A DNA stretch of 64,000 nucleotides. Origin: Symsagittifera roscoffensis. Lineage: Eukaryota; Xenacoelomorpha; Acoela; Convolutidae. The DNA lies in assembly GCF_963678635.1 (NCBI RefSeq), contig NC_087070.1, forward strand, positions 19,751,318 through 19,815,317, written 5' to 3'. Numbering within the stretch: position 1 is the first letter of the stretch; each line of letters opens with the position of its first letter. The position numbers and the translations under genes were made by a program. Below the pieces are notes generated by a model. It was not told the origin of the DNA. It saw nothing but the letters and a program-made list of their open reading frames with translations, and searched no databases. This document shows, one piece after another, positions 1 through 8,873 of this stretch.

Positions 1-834
1 TTATCATGCAACTCAAACGTCAGAACGAATCTGGTGCCAGAAGATGATATCAAAATTGTGAAAAAGATGATATGCGTGAAGCTGAGTGATGACATCCACA
101 ACCCTGGTGAGATGAATGGACAGATCATGGCGCTAAAGGAGCATGTCAAGGTAAGATATATGCTGTCAGACCTAATAAGAGCCCAAAAGAATGACAAAAT
201 GACAAGTAACCTCTCCAAATGGATCCAGTCGGGGGTCAAGGAGAAGGGGGAACTCGAGGAAGACAGCTACAAGATCTTGAGCCAGTTCTACAAAGAGAAG
301 AAAGACTTACTCTACCACACAGCTGATGGGGTGGTAGCATGCAAGAGGAAAGATGAGGAGAAGATATTACACAAACACAACCTCATCATACTGCCACAAT
401 TGTATCAAACGGAGGTGCTTTTCAGATCGCACGACCAGATGGGGCACCAGGGGATAGATAAAGTACAACAAAGGATACTTCACAGGTTTGATTGGCCAGG
501 AATGAGAAAAGCTTGCGAGAGATGGGTGAATGCCTGCTTGGCATGCCTCCAGGTAAAAGACCCAAGGAAGATGAAGTTTCCCCTCAAGTCCGTTGAGAGC
601 TCAGAGTTCAATGAAGTGGTGCATATAGACCATCAAAAAATCTGCATGACGGAGTCAGGATATAACCAGATACTGGTTATAATAGATCACTTCACAAAGT
701 TGGCGGAAGCGGTTCCGTGCCAAACAGCCTCGGCCGAGGAGACATGTGATCATCTGATAACGCATTGGATATCGCGGTATGGTTGTCCAATGACTTTCCA
801 GTCGACAACGGCAAAGCTTTCGTGGGGGACTTGA
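1..834 (+). pseudogene. pol: Ty3/gypsy pol, integrase N-terminal part (partial, frameshifted)
   Basis: The frame is open from base 1, so this is the inside of a longer pol polyprotein. The first part resembles the connection after RNase H. Next comes the integrase zinc-binding H2C2 region (histidines in the RSHDQMGHQG block, cysteines in ACLACLQ), then the start of the catalytic core with the first acidic residue in VVHIDHQK (codon at 628-630) and VIIDHFTKLAEAVP. The frame is lost near 803, where one base appears to be missing, and the ORF runs into a stop at 834. Integrase inserts the element cDNA into host DNA. The order and motifs are those of Ty3/gypsy elements. This copy cannot make intact integrase without frameshifting. 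Confidence 0.9.
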
Positions 835-1724
835 CAAAAGAATTGATGAGGAGATCGCACATTGCTCAAGCACACTCGACAACCTACCATCCACAGACCA
901 ACGGGTTGGTAGAGAGACAGAACAGGACACTGGTCAACATGTTAAGGGTGTACTGCTCAAGATACATGACGGACTGGGATAAATACCTGCCACAGGTAGT
1001 AGGGGCCTACAAAAGTACACAGCACTCAACGACGGGCATCAGTCCCTTCATGATGTTGACGGGCAGGGAGAGAGCAATGCCTCTGACATTATTTTACCCG
1101 GAATACGAGGGGAAAAGGACGTCGCCTCAGGCATACGTGAAAGAAGCGATCAAAAGACAACAGGAGCTAAACGAGCTATGCAGGAGGAACACGGCGCAAG
1201 CGCAAATGAGGCAACGCAGAAAATATGACGAAAAAATATTACAAGCAAAGCCATATGAGGTGGGCCAATACGTGTGGGTCTTTCAAAATGTCATACCGCC
1301 CAAAGGAACGAAGAAACTACTCAAGAAGTGGAGGGGACCATTCATGATAACGGAAGTTCATCAACAAGGACGGTTTTACCGCTTGAGTACTGGGCGAGCA
1401 GCACATTATGAAAATCTGAAGCCTCACGTTCCGTCCCCGGAGGACTGGTGCATACCAAAGGACGTGGAGGGTCTCGAGTACCTGGTGGTAGAGCCAGCGT
1501 GTGAAGTGAATGAAAAAGGCACCAAAGAGAAAAATGATGGTAATGAGAACTTGAGTTTGGACGACAATGAAAAGATAGAGGTGGAGTCTGAAGCAGGATC
1601 GTTTGTAGAAGAAGATGAGGTGCCGAAGTGGATGGAGCCAGATCGACCAATACCACCGGGAACCAGGACTGGCAATCGTAAACGGACCGGCATGAGGTAC
1701 AACAGATACGGGGATGACTTCTAG
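765..1724 (+). pseudogene. pol: Ty3/gypsy pol, integrase core C-terminal part and C-terminal domain
   Basis: This is the continuation of integrase in another frame; meaningful reading starts at about 804, and the first 40 bases are out of frame. It carries the second catalytic Asp (804-806, in DNGKAF), then HSTTYHPQTNGLVERQNRTL with the catalytic Glu at 911-913, the conserved GISPFMMLTGRE block, and a GPF/Y-type C-terminal module (KKWRGPFMITEV, then YRLSTGR and HYENLKPH). The last 90 residues are acidic, end in RYNRYGDDF and show no chromodomain. The stop at 1722-1724 lies inside the start of the next ORF, an 11-base overlap. With the upstream piece it covers the D,D,E integrase core. Assignment to Ty3/gypsy is secure; no clade is assigned. 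Confidence 0.9.
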
Positions 1725-2718
1725 ATCGATAAGATACAGCCAGACAAATTGGGCGGAACTACTGAGTGCAGGCGAACTGGAAGCCGAAGAGGAATGGCAG
1801 GTCTTTGACGATGGTGGACACTATCCGCAGGAAGACTACTCGACACCAGAATTGGAGACGGATCTCGAACAGAGTGAGATAGAGAGGAGGGAGAACACGA
1901 ACTTGAGGATACTAGAGTGGATGCGCGATGTCAAAGACGAGAGCCACGAAGGACAAAGCATTCAACAAGTCGATGTGTCATCGGCAAATTATATGAAGAC
2001 AGAGGACCCTCTTTTCGGATGGACGGCAACAGACAGGCCGCTGGACATTCCTCCGGACAATTCAGACCCGACAACATCGACGGGGACGTCGATAAATATT
2101 TTTGTCCGGGGAGTGGGGGTAGGACTTACCCACACCGAAAATTTGATGATAAAGAAGCTCAAGGAAGTGAGAGAAACAAGCGAATTGGAACTGGAAGAAG
2201 AGGAGCCAGAGCCTACCATAGGTCGGAATTTCAAAACGAAATTTGAAATACCCAATGAGTACTCGGAAAACATCATGATAACGGATAGCGACTTCATCCT
2301 GTCAAACAGGACTAGCGCGATCTGCATCACGGCGGACATGAGTTTCAAATCAAGATTGGAAGCTGACTTCAAAAGAGAGTGCCAGAACGTGGAGTTTCTG
2401 TTCAGACAGAGACCAGGACTGGGAGGGATGGCAGCGCTTCCACCATCAGTAGCACAAGTCCCGGGCAAATATCTGTGTTTCCTAGTGACGAGGGTCAATG
2501 ACAGGAATACAATTGATCCCAAACACGTGATGTTGGCACTAACAAGACTACGAGACTTCATGATTGAAAGAGGAATAACGGAGGTCTCAATGCCGGTGTA
2601 TGACCCAAACAGGGGCAAATTGAGCTCAAGGGAATTGTACGCTATCCTACACGTAGTCTTCGCGGAAACTGAGATAATGGTGTATCTTCACAAGAAATAC
2701 TACTTGAGCATCGCCTGA
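1714..2718 (+). CDS. Accessory ORF with C-terminal TARG1/OARD1-like macro domain
   Basis: A 334-residue ORF whose ATG overlaps the pol stop by 11 bases. Residues 1-190 are acidic and low in recognisable structure. Residues about 195-330 follow the order of the TARG1/OARD1 class of macro domains, which bind ADP-ribose and remove it from acidic residues: a central strand (ICITADMSF), a block like the FKxxFGxVxxL helix (FKRECQNVEFL), a KYLCFLVTR strand, a long helix (LTRLRDFMIERGITEVSMP), and a last helix ending in YAILHVVF and a short strand. The lysine of the YLxTK strand, catalytic in TARG1, is Arg here. The glycine-rich loop with the catalytic Asp is replaced by VYDPNRGKLSS. I infer a macro fold without normal hydrolase chemistry. 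The fold match is by eye. The tight overlap suggests coupled translation or a frameshift product. Confidence 0.6.
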   Translation: MTSRSIRYSQTNWAELLSAGELEAEEEWQVFDDGGHYPQEDYSTPELETDLEQSEIERRENTNLRILEWMRDVKDESHEGQSIQQVDVSSANYMKTEDPLFGWTATDRPLDIPPDNSDPTTSTGTSINIFVRGVGVGLTHTENLMIKKLKEVRETSELELEEEEPEPTIGRNFKTKFEIPNEYSENIMITDSDFILSNRTSAICITADMSFKSRLEADFKRECQNVEFLFRQRPGLGGMAALPPSVAQVPGKYLCFLVTRVNDRNTIDPKHVMLALTRLRDFMIERGITEVSMPVYDPNRGKLSSRELYAILHVVFAETEIMVYLHKKYYLSIA

Positions 2719-3231
2719 GTTGGGCACACGGGGGTCTCGAGTTGGGCGTGAGGGAGGAGTCTTGAGTTAGGTACTGGGGTGCGGCACAGGTAAAGGGATC
2801 TTAAGACGCGATTGGCATGACAATTGATTTTAGAATGATTAACGGTGCTAAAACATAAAATGAATCTGCATGCTTTTAAGGAAATTCCAATTGAGTTGTT
2901 TTAAGTGGAATGAAAATGATAAGATTTTAACCATACTGGTAAAAGGGGGGTTTCTAGGTTAGGAACATGACATATTAAGTCTTAATATGGTTTCTGTTTT
3001 CAGATCAAGTTTGATAAACAAAATTGAAAATCCAACTATACTCAAGCGAGAGACAGAAAGGGAAATCTTGATTGAACTCGCGATAATCGACACCTGCAGC
3101 AAGTATTTGCAAGGAGACATTTCTAGAGAATTCTTAAGTTGGTCAATTCTTGAGTCGGTAAGGTAATTCTTGAGTCGGTAAGGTAATTCTTGAGCTGGTT
3201 AATACTCGAACACATCCCGAAGTCACAGAAA
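2719..3231 (+). promoter_or_regulatory. Noncoding spacer with a candidate subgenomic intron
   Basis: No ORF of note. A donor-like site (CACAG|GTAAAG, GT at about 2787) and a strong acceptor (TTTCTGTTTTCAG ending near 3002) would define an intron of about 216 bases just before the next ORF. The same stretch holds six CTTGAG/CTCGAG words, three of them in 20-base tandem units. Retroelements with accessory ORFs often express them from spliced RNA, so this may be the acceptor for a subgenomic message. The genomic-RNA donor would then lie outside the window. Confidence 0.4.
3129..3200 (+). repeat. 20-base tandem repeat, AATTCTTGAGTCGGTAAGGT
   Basis: Units at 3145-3164 and 3165-3184 are identical. 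A third, diverging unit follows from 3185, and a partial degenerate unit precedes at 3129-3144. Each contains the CTTGAG word that is enriched throughout the element. Confidence 0.85.
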
Positions 3232-3702
3232 ATGGCAGACAGGTTCTGGAAATCCATGCCCGCGGCCCTGAAGAAGCCCATTCTCGATGAGCTGTACAGA
3301 TGCCTGAGGGACCTAGATTATACCCACATAGACGAGAGAATGGCGGTAATGCTGAATGCCATCCTCCAGTTGGAAGAACAGGGTGAGTGCAGGGAGTCTG
3401 CGACGGAGGCTGTCTTGATGGTCGGCTACACCACCGAGGGAATATCAAATCAGGAACAGACCAGATGGTTTTCTTGGAATGTGGATGGAGGAGTAAGGGG
3501 CTTTGTCTTGGCAAGGAATCCTGGCCTGAGCAAAAATACCGAATATGGCGCAGGAGAATTCCCACTACCAACTAGGCCATCAGCAAGATCAACAGGCCAG
3601 AGCTCGAGTAAGGTGCCATCGATGACGCGAGCGCAACAGACGACTGAGGCATATCCGGATCTTGGTGTTCTAAAGAAAGAGCTCGAGAAGACGCAGAGGT
3701 AA
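3232..3702 (+). CDS. N-terminal part of the SGNH accessory ORF, ended by an in-frame TAA
   Basis: The first ATG of the frame is at 3232 (MADRFWKSMPAALKKP). The ORF stops at a TAA at 3700-3702 inside a region of coiled-coil character. The same frame stays open after that stop for another 2.8 kb with the same charged heptad-like composition. I therefore read this as the first 156 codons of one larger protein interrupted by a point mutation, or less likely by a readthrough stop. I recognise no domain in this part. Confidence 0.6.
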   Translation: MADRFWKSMPAALKKPILDELYRCLRDLDYTHIDERMAVMLNAILQLEEQGECRESATEAVLMVGYTTEGISNQEQTRWFSWNVDGGVRGFVLARNPGLSKNTEYGAGEFPLPTRPSARSTGQSSSKVPSMTRAQQTTEAYPDLGVLKKELEKTQR

Positions 3703-6483
3703 AGGAACAAGGCGAACCTCGCTCTGGATCAGGCTAAGCTGGATCGGGAAAAGGCTCAGCTGGAAAGGGACCAGGCGGTCAACGAACGAGATCAGACTCT
3801 GAGGTTGCTTGAGATGCTGCGGGCTGAACATCAGCAGGAACTAAGGGTGCGGGAGAATGCCGCGAATTGTGAGCAACTGAAGTCGGAGATGGAGAGAATA
3901 GAACAACGACAACGTGAACTTGGTGCACAGAAGGGAGCCAGGCCAAAGGAGCGAGTAGTTACCAGCTCGAGGCCAGAGTCACGCATGGAAGTGAATGAAG
4001 CCCCCAGGGCAAGAGGACGGTTCAACCTTGACCGCGAGGCTCGAGAACACATGAGTGAAGGGTTGGAAGTCTGGATACCGAATGAAGCAACGTCCTCCTT
4101 GCGTAGCTTAGAAACGCAACCCATACGCCCGCTGATGGATGTGGTACTGCCGGGATATACCCCAACCTCGACCTCGAGCGGCAGTCAGGTGAGCGGCAGC
4201 TCATCGCGTCTGAAGGAGCTGAGCGAGAGATTGCGGCAGAGAAGTCGTGAAAGTTCGGCAAGGGCGGAGCTTCCTCCAACGTGGAGGGAACAGCCGGTCA
4301 GGAGCGTCATGATCTCGAGTTATAAGAAGAACACCAAAAAGAGGTACCACAGGCACAATCGGCTGGATTGGAATGCGGAACAGAAGGCCAGGAGGGATTG
4401 CTTTCATGATGCAGCCTGGGTGGAATATCTTGCGCCACCCCGTGTGCCAGAAGGCGCGGTCCACCTGATTATAGGGGACAGCCTAGTGCGGGTGTTGACC
4501 CGGATCCAATCGCACTGGCAGACAGGAATCTTGAGTTTAGCTGGAGCTGCCACGCCACAGATATTGGCAACGCTTGAGATGCTAGGAATGACAAAAGTAT
4601 ACACGGTGACCCTGATGATCGGAACGAATGATGTATCAAGGGGAGAAGCGAGGAAAGTAACGAGGCTGCACGACAAGATGAGCTGCCTTCTTGAGGAACT
4701 GAGGATCCAGATGGATCCCATCCTGTTGACAGTATGTACTGTCCCTTATAACATGAAGTTCGATCAGCACGCCTTGGAGATGAACGAGAAGGTGCGGAAC
4801 CTAAACGGGGTGAAAAGAGAAATCCACCGGAAGAATGTGCTCCCCATCAGATTGTTGGACGTGGCGGAGCGCATGGAGCAAGCGGGATTCCCTGAAGACA
4901 CCTCCTCAGATGGACTCCACTTCGACAGACCGAGGGGAGCAGAGTGGCTGAATGACGTCTTTCAAGGACACATAAATGCGCTAGAGGCGGATCTGCTAGA
5001 GACGGCCCAATTCAAATTGGGGCCACCTCCGAACCCACCATTCCTTGCCTCGAGGGCCTTGTCTAGTCGTTTGGGACCGAGGATCGACACTAGAGACAGC
5101 TCAAGGAGCAACCAGGCCAGATTGCCGAGTGCCACGCCAATGGAGTCTGAGGAGGTGACGTCATCAACGCCTCCAGGTTCGGCAATATCCTCAGTGGTAG
5201 TGGCAGAGAGCAAGCGGGTGGAGAGGCCTATGGAGACCGCTCGCTTGAGATATCTTGAGAAGGTGAAAGGGCTGGACCTAGAAGGTTTGGAATGCAGGCG
5301 AGAATTGGCGGAGACTCTGGGTATTGAACGAGTGTCGCACGAAGACTTGAGCAGACACCATTGCGTGGACTGTTTGAAGGCTCATGAGACGCACTTCTCG
5401 AGAGCAAAACTGATGGAGACCGCGGACCTGACCGGAATTCCCACGAAAGCGATCATGGGACCCAACAACTCTAGACCTCTCAAGCTGCTGGGGAGTCCTG
5501 GACTCATAGCAGAACCCCCCAAACACCGAACGAGCATCGCCAGGATCAGATTGGCGACCCCGGCACAATTGAGGGTGGTGGATAAGCTGCTGAATCCTGG
5601 GGAAATGGAATTGCCAGATGCCGCGTACGAAAGCTCGAAATTGGCGGAAGATCCCAGGTACGGGAAGCCCTGTGGGAGCACCCAGCTGGCCAAGACTTTG
5701 GCAGTTTACGATAGAGCAGATCCAGCTGCTGCAAGGGTAGTCATTGTGGCGGGATCAGACTTCGAAGGAACGTCTCCTAAGCTGTTTTGGCCGGAGACTC
5801 TGATATACTCTTTGCCAGGAGCCGAACTAAACCAGATGTTAACTCTAGTGGTGGCAATAAAGTCGGAGATGCCCTGTGAGCCTGAGCTGCTATTGTTTGC
5901 AGGAATGAATGATCATCTGCACGCGGCGGGACTTCTTGAGCAGCTGAAGGGCAATGAACCAACACCGAGGAAGATATGGGAAGCCATTCAGACGTTGTTT
6001 GCGGCGATGAATGAGGTGCAAGAAAATGTTGTCTCGAGATTCGGCTCCAAGACGAAGGTGGTGTTCACTACATCCCCTGGATACGCGAACATGCCACCCG
6101 CCCTACAATTCGTGTACGCGGTCTTGATCCTGATAGCAGAGGGAAACGAATGGCGAATTCTAATGGCGGCCCCCAATCGGGAATTGGAGCCATCGAACCT
6201 GAGGCTCCGCAAGTCAGAGTTGGCAGCGGCATGGGCGGACATATCTCATGCACTGAGGGGCTTTTATGTATTAGCCGACATCCTGATCGTATTGTACGAG
6301 GTGCTCTTGCTAGAGATATCGAACTTTGCCAGGCAACTCAAGTTCAGCCCAGTCATCGGGGACGATCACCCGGCGATAAACCAATTGACGGCCAGCTTGT
6401 GGTTTCGGAGCATGGTTCCGCCGGCAAGTCTAGAGGCCCGAGCAACGAGAGAAAAAATGTGGCCGAAACGGAGAAACAATTAG
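3703..6483 (+). CDS. Large accessory ORF with two SGNH-hydrolase-like regions
   Basis: Same frame as the preceding ORF; the first internal ATG is at 3805, giving 892 residues numbered from there. The start is a charged coiled coil. Residues about 215-390 carry the marks of the SGNH/GDSL esterase fold: GDS at 224-226 (nucleophile Ser226), GTND at 273-276 (oxyanion Asn275) and DGLH at 369-372 (Asp369, His372), in the expected order and spacing. A second region, about 645-860, looks like a degenerate relative: GSDF near 650 in the first-block position, GMNDH at 700-704 in the Asn-block position and DDH at 853-855 at the end, but its nucleophile is uncertain. SGNH enzymes cleave ester bonds in lipids or sugars. 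Esterase domains occur in some non-LTR and giant telomeric retroelements, where their role is unclear. The first domain is a confident motif call; the second is inference. Confidence 0.65.
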   Translation, partial: RNKANLALDQAKLDREKAQLERDQAVNERDQTLRLLEMLRAEHQQELRVRENAANCEQLKSEMERIEQRQRELGAQKGARPKERVVTSSRPESRMEVNEAPRARGRFNLDREAREHMSEGLEVWIPNEATSSLRSLETQPIRPLMDVVLPGYTPTSTSSGSQVSGSSSRLKELSERLRQRSRESSARAELPPTWREQPVRSVMISSYKKNTKKRYHRHNRLDWNAEQKARRDCFHDAAWVEYLAPPRVPEGAVHLIIGDSLVRVLTRIQSHWQTGILSLAGAATPQILATLEMLGMTKVYTVTLMIGTNDVSRGEARKVTRLHDKMSCLLEELRIQMDPILLTVCTVPYNMKFDQHALEMNEKVRNLNGVKREIHRKNVLPIRLLDVAERMEQAGFPEDTSSDGLHFDRPRGAEWLNDVFQGHINALEADLLETAQFKLGPPPNPPFLASRALSSRLGPRIDTRDSSRSNQARLPSATPMESEEVTSSTPPGSAISSVVVAESKRVERPMETARLRYLEKVKGLDLEGLECRRELAETLGIERVSHEDLSRHHCVDCLKAHETHFSRAKLMETADLTGIPTKAIMGPNNSRPLKLLGSPGLIAEPPKHRTSIARIRLATPAQLRVVDKLLNPGEMELPDAAYESSKLAEDPRYGKPCGSTQLAKTLAVYDRADPAAARVVIVAGSDFEGTSPKLFWPETLIYSLPGAELNQMLTLVVAIKSEMPCEPELLLFAGMNDHLHAAGLLEQLKGNEPTPRKIWEAIQTLFAAMNEVQENVVSRFGSKTKVVFTTSPGYANMPPALQFVYAVLILIAEGNEWRILMAAPNRELEPSNLRLRKSELAAAWADISHALRGFYVLADILIVLYEVLLLEISNFARQLKFSPVIGDDHPAINQLTASLWFRSMVPPASLEARATREKMWPKRRNN

Positions 6484-6488
6484 AGTCG

Positions 6489-7088
6489 ATGGCATATCGT
6501 CTGACGCAAGAGAATGGCTGGTGGCCATTTTTGACACCAAGGCTGGAGAACGCCACGAATAAGACGAGGGAGGAAGCACCACCCCTCGTGAAACAGGTCT
6601 GGAGTTTTCTGGAAAAACAACTGGAGCTGGCCGAAGGAAGAGAGATGACGGTGGCTAGATTTGTCTCGGCAGCCAATGAAGTGACGATTGGAGGGTTCTG
6701 GAGAGAGCACTCAGAGGGTGAGCTGAGGACTAGAAGGGATCATGAGATTCTGAAGTTCTTGAGTCCTTGCTGGGGGAAAGAATTCATGGCAGAGATGTTT
6801 GGCACCAAAGCGACTATCTTTGGAGCCTTCGTGCAGGAGATACTGGGCATGCCCATCAGCCTACTCTTGGCTTTATATCTGGTCTACCCCAGATATTTGT
6901 TCAACATGGGCCCAGCGTACATGTTTAGTCGAGGAATGGAGACACTTCGGGTCGATGGGTATCTGGCACTAGTGCTCTTAACCCATGGGGAACTGGTGTC
7001 ATTTCATCGATTGATGAAATATGGGGAGCCCCTGTCAAGGTACACTCGAGTATCGACACCTCTTCCTACAAGTGTGCCGCGGGGTTGA
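6489..7088 (+). CDS. Unrecognised accessory ORF, 5' part (frameshift near 7020)
   Basis: It starts at ATG 6489, six bases after the stop of the SGNH ORF. The 199-residue product is charged and helical in look, with a hydrophobic stretch around GMPISLLLALYLVYPRYLF that could be buried or membrane-associated. The last 20 or so codons read poorly, while the +2 frame becomes sensible from about 7030 and continues into the next ORF. I infer a frameshift near 7020 in a single original protein. No family recognised. Confidence 0.5.
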   Translation: MAYRLTQENGWWPFLTPRLENATNKTREEAPPLVKQVWSFLEKQLELAEGREMTVARFVSAANEVTIGGFWREHSEGELRTRRDHEILKFLSPCWGKEFMAEMFGTKATIFGAFVQEILGMPISLLLALYLVYPRYLFNMGPAYMFSRGMETLRVDGYLALVLLTHGELVSFHRLMKYGEPLSRYTRVSTPLPTSVPRG

Positions 7089-7111
7089 AGACGCTGTTAG
7101 TGCAATACCTC

Positions 7112-7816
7112 ATGATGCAGAATCGGCATATGACGGGTGAAGAGAAGAACCCAAAATCGAGAGAAGAGTGGAAGAAGATGAATGGAGGTATGCCTCTGTT
7201 GACGGACCTGTGCCTGGCAATGAGGTCGGACCCGATGGGGATAATCCGGGGTCTAGAGGAGGTGGTAACCTGCATTTACGGTCCAGCAGTGACGTACGCA
7301 TTTCCAGATCCCCTGGTGACAACGTATCGTTACTCGAGTCTAACGCACTTGAGTCTCGTACGTATCGTAACGCACTTGAGTCTTATCAGCGTACTGGATG
7401 GGACGGCGCTCAACTGGTGTCGGCAGGAGGTGCTCAGGGCACAAATGAGCAATACGGTACTCTTTGGAAAAGTGAAAGATGCCGAGTTGATAGTGTACAA
7501 CTTCAGGGGACAGCTGCAATGTAGAATGGGAGGCAAACGCGAGGGCCCCATCGAGACATATCCCAAGTTCTGGAACTTCAACCCATTGGCAGCAGACGGA
7601 CGGGAGATCTTGAGGATTCCTGCTTGGAAGGACAGCTTTGCACTGGTTAAGAGGGAGCTGGAGGCCATAATGGAGAAAGAAATCCTGCCAGCCACCATGC
7701 CTGAGTTCCCGATAGTCAGGAGGATGACCTTAGGGATGAACAGTCCCTTAGTAGTTCCATCCATAATTGCGAGGATGACTACGGAGGAAATGCAGAAAGA
7801 CTTCACTGATGGCTAG
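7112..7816 (+). CDS. Unrecognised accessory ORF, middle part, ended by in-frame TAG
   Basis: The +2 frame is already open before the first ATG at 7112 and joins logically to the preceding ORF across the presumed frameshift. The product has about 234 residues and ends at TAG 7814-7816. The frame then stays open to 8830, so this stop looks like a point disablement. A short internal duplication at about 7331-7380 repeats TAACGCACTTGAGTCT and encodes a repeated Thr-His-Leu-Ser-Leu. Function unknown. Confidence 0.5.
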   Translation: MMQNRHMTGEEKNPKSREEWKKMNGGMPLLTDLCLAMRSDPMGIIRGLEEVVTCIYGPAVTYAFPDPLVTTYRYSSLTHLSLVRIVTHLSLISVLDGTALNWCRQEVLRAQMSNTVLFGKVKDAELIVYNFRGQLQCRMGGKREGPIETYPKFWNFNPLAADGREILRIPAWKDSFALVKRELEAIMEKEILPATMPEFPIVRRMTLGMNSPLVVPSIIARMTTEEMQKDFTDG

Positions 7817-8830
7817 GAACCCCTGTTCGTCGGCTATACGGCGGCGGTTTATTTCCACACTAGCGAGGCGAAGATAAATTCGTGGACGACGCAAGCAAAA
7901 AAGAGGAGAGGCTCGCAGCCCCCCGGATTTGAGGTGCGAAAGGTCTTGAGAGCTCTTGAGCAGGAGGGACTTGAGAACATGCTACCAATATGGGATGATG
8001 GCAGGATGATCATGATGGAGGGGCATGTTGCATTGGTGGACGACATGAAATTCGCGACACGAAAGTATAGGGCACCCTATGGCTTAGAACAGGTGGAAAT
8101 GAGACAGGAGGGAAAAGAACTGGATGCAGCAGGTCAACTGTATGTGGCCCTGACGGAGTACAAGAGATTGGACCCGGCGACACCATCACCACTGTCAGTA
8201 GATACACCTGGAGACAAGAGGAGTGGACCCGTGGAAGACCGGTTCAAAAGAATTCTCGAGAGAAGAAGAGCTGAGTCAGAAGAAGAGAGTATGGATGAGA
8301 CTCTCAGCGAAGCCGGCGAGGACATGGAAGTGGGGAATACGCCTGATCAAAGACCATCAGGGGAAGAGCTCACCACTCAAGAGCTGTTGAAAGACTTGAG
8401 CGAAGAGAATTGGGCAGATACTGCCACTCCACCTCTGACCCCGTCTCCCCGGAAGAATCTGGAATTGCCTTTGGCGAGCGAGACCTCCAATATGGGGATG
8501 ATACTCTTGAGCTCGGAGGAAAGGGAAAAGAATACTTTCGAAGGAAATAGGGACATGTTCCTGGGGTCTCTGAAGGACGATGCTTGGCAAGAGTTCTTGA
8601 AGGAATTCAATCAAGAAGTGGGCAGCGAGACGACGCTGGACAAATTCAAGGAGGAACTGTGGGACACAGTTGTGAAGTTTGGAGAACCGCTTCTAATAGG
8701 GACGGGCCTGGATGAGAAGGCAAGGAAGGAGCTGCTGAACAAGCTGATAGAGCTGAGGAATTCACGATCAAAGACTAGAGAAGAAAAATGTGAAGATAGC
8801 TCTACTCTGAAACAAAAAAACTGTAGATAA
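7817..8830 (+). CDS. Unrecognised accessory ORF, 3' part, acidic
   Basis: It reads in the same frame directly after the TAG at 7814; the first ATG is at 7934 (298 residues from there). The first 80 residues look globular. The middle is rich in Glu, Ser and Pro, and the end is helical and charged (LDEKARKELLNKLIELRNS). The frame ends at 8830 in an AT-rich patch. No domain recognised. Together with 6489-7816 it most likely represents one protein of roughly 780 residues in an intact copy. Confidence 0.5.
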   Translation, partial: EPLFVGYTAAVYFHTSEAKINSWTTQAKKRRGSQPPGFEVRKVLRALEQEGLENMLPIWDDGRMIMMEGHVALVDDMKFATRKYRAPYGLEQVEMRQEGKELDAAGQLYVALTEYKRLDPATPSPLSVDTPGDKRSGPVEDRFKRILERRRAESEEESMDETLSEAGEDMEVGNTPDQRPSGEELTTQELLKDLSEENWADTATPPLTPSPRKNLELPLASETSNMGMILLSSEEREKNTFEGNRDMFLGSLKDDAWQEFLKEFNQEVGSETTLDKFKEELWDTVVKFGEPLLIGTGLDEKARKELLNKLIELRNSRSKTREEKCEDSSTLKQKNCR

Positions 8831-8873
8831 AATAGTTGGTGATATAAAAGGGGATAAAGTTGGGACTAGTAAT

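Noticed and set aside
1342-2618. Minus-strand ORFs opposite pol and the macro ORF
   Set aside because: Shadows of purine-rich coding DNA on the + strand; Ser/Leu-rich composition typical of antisense frames.
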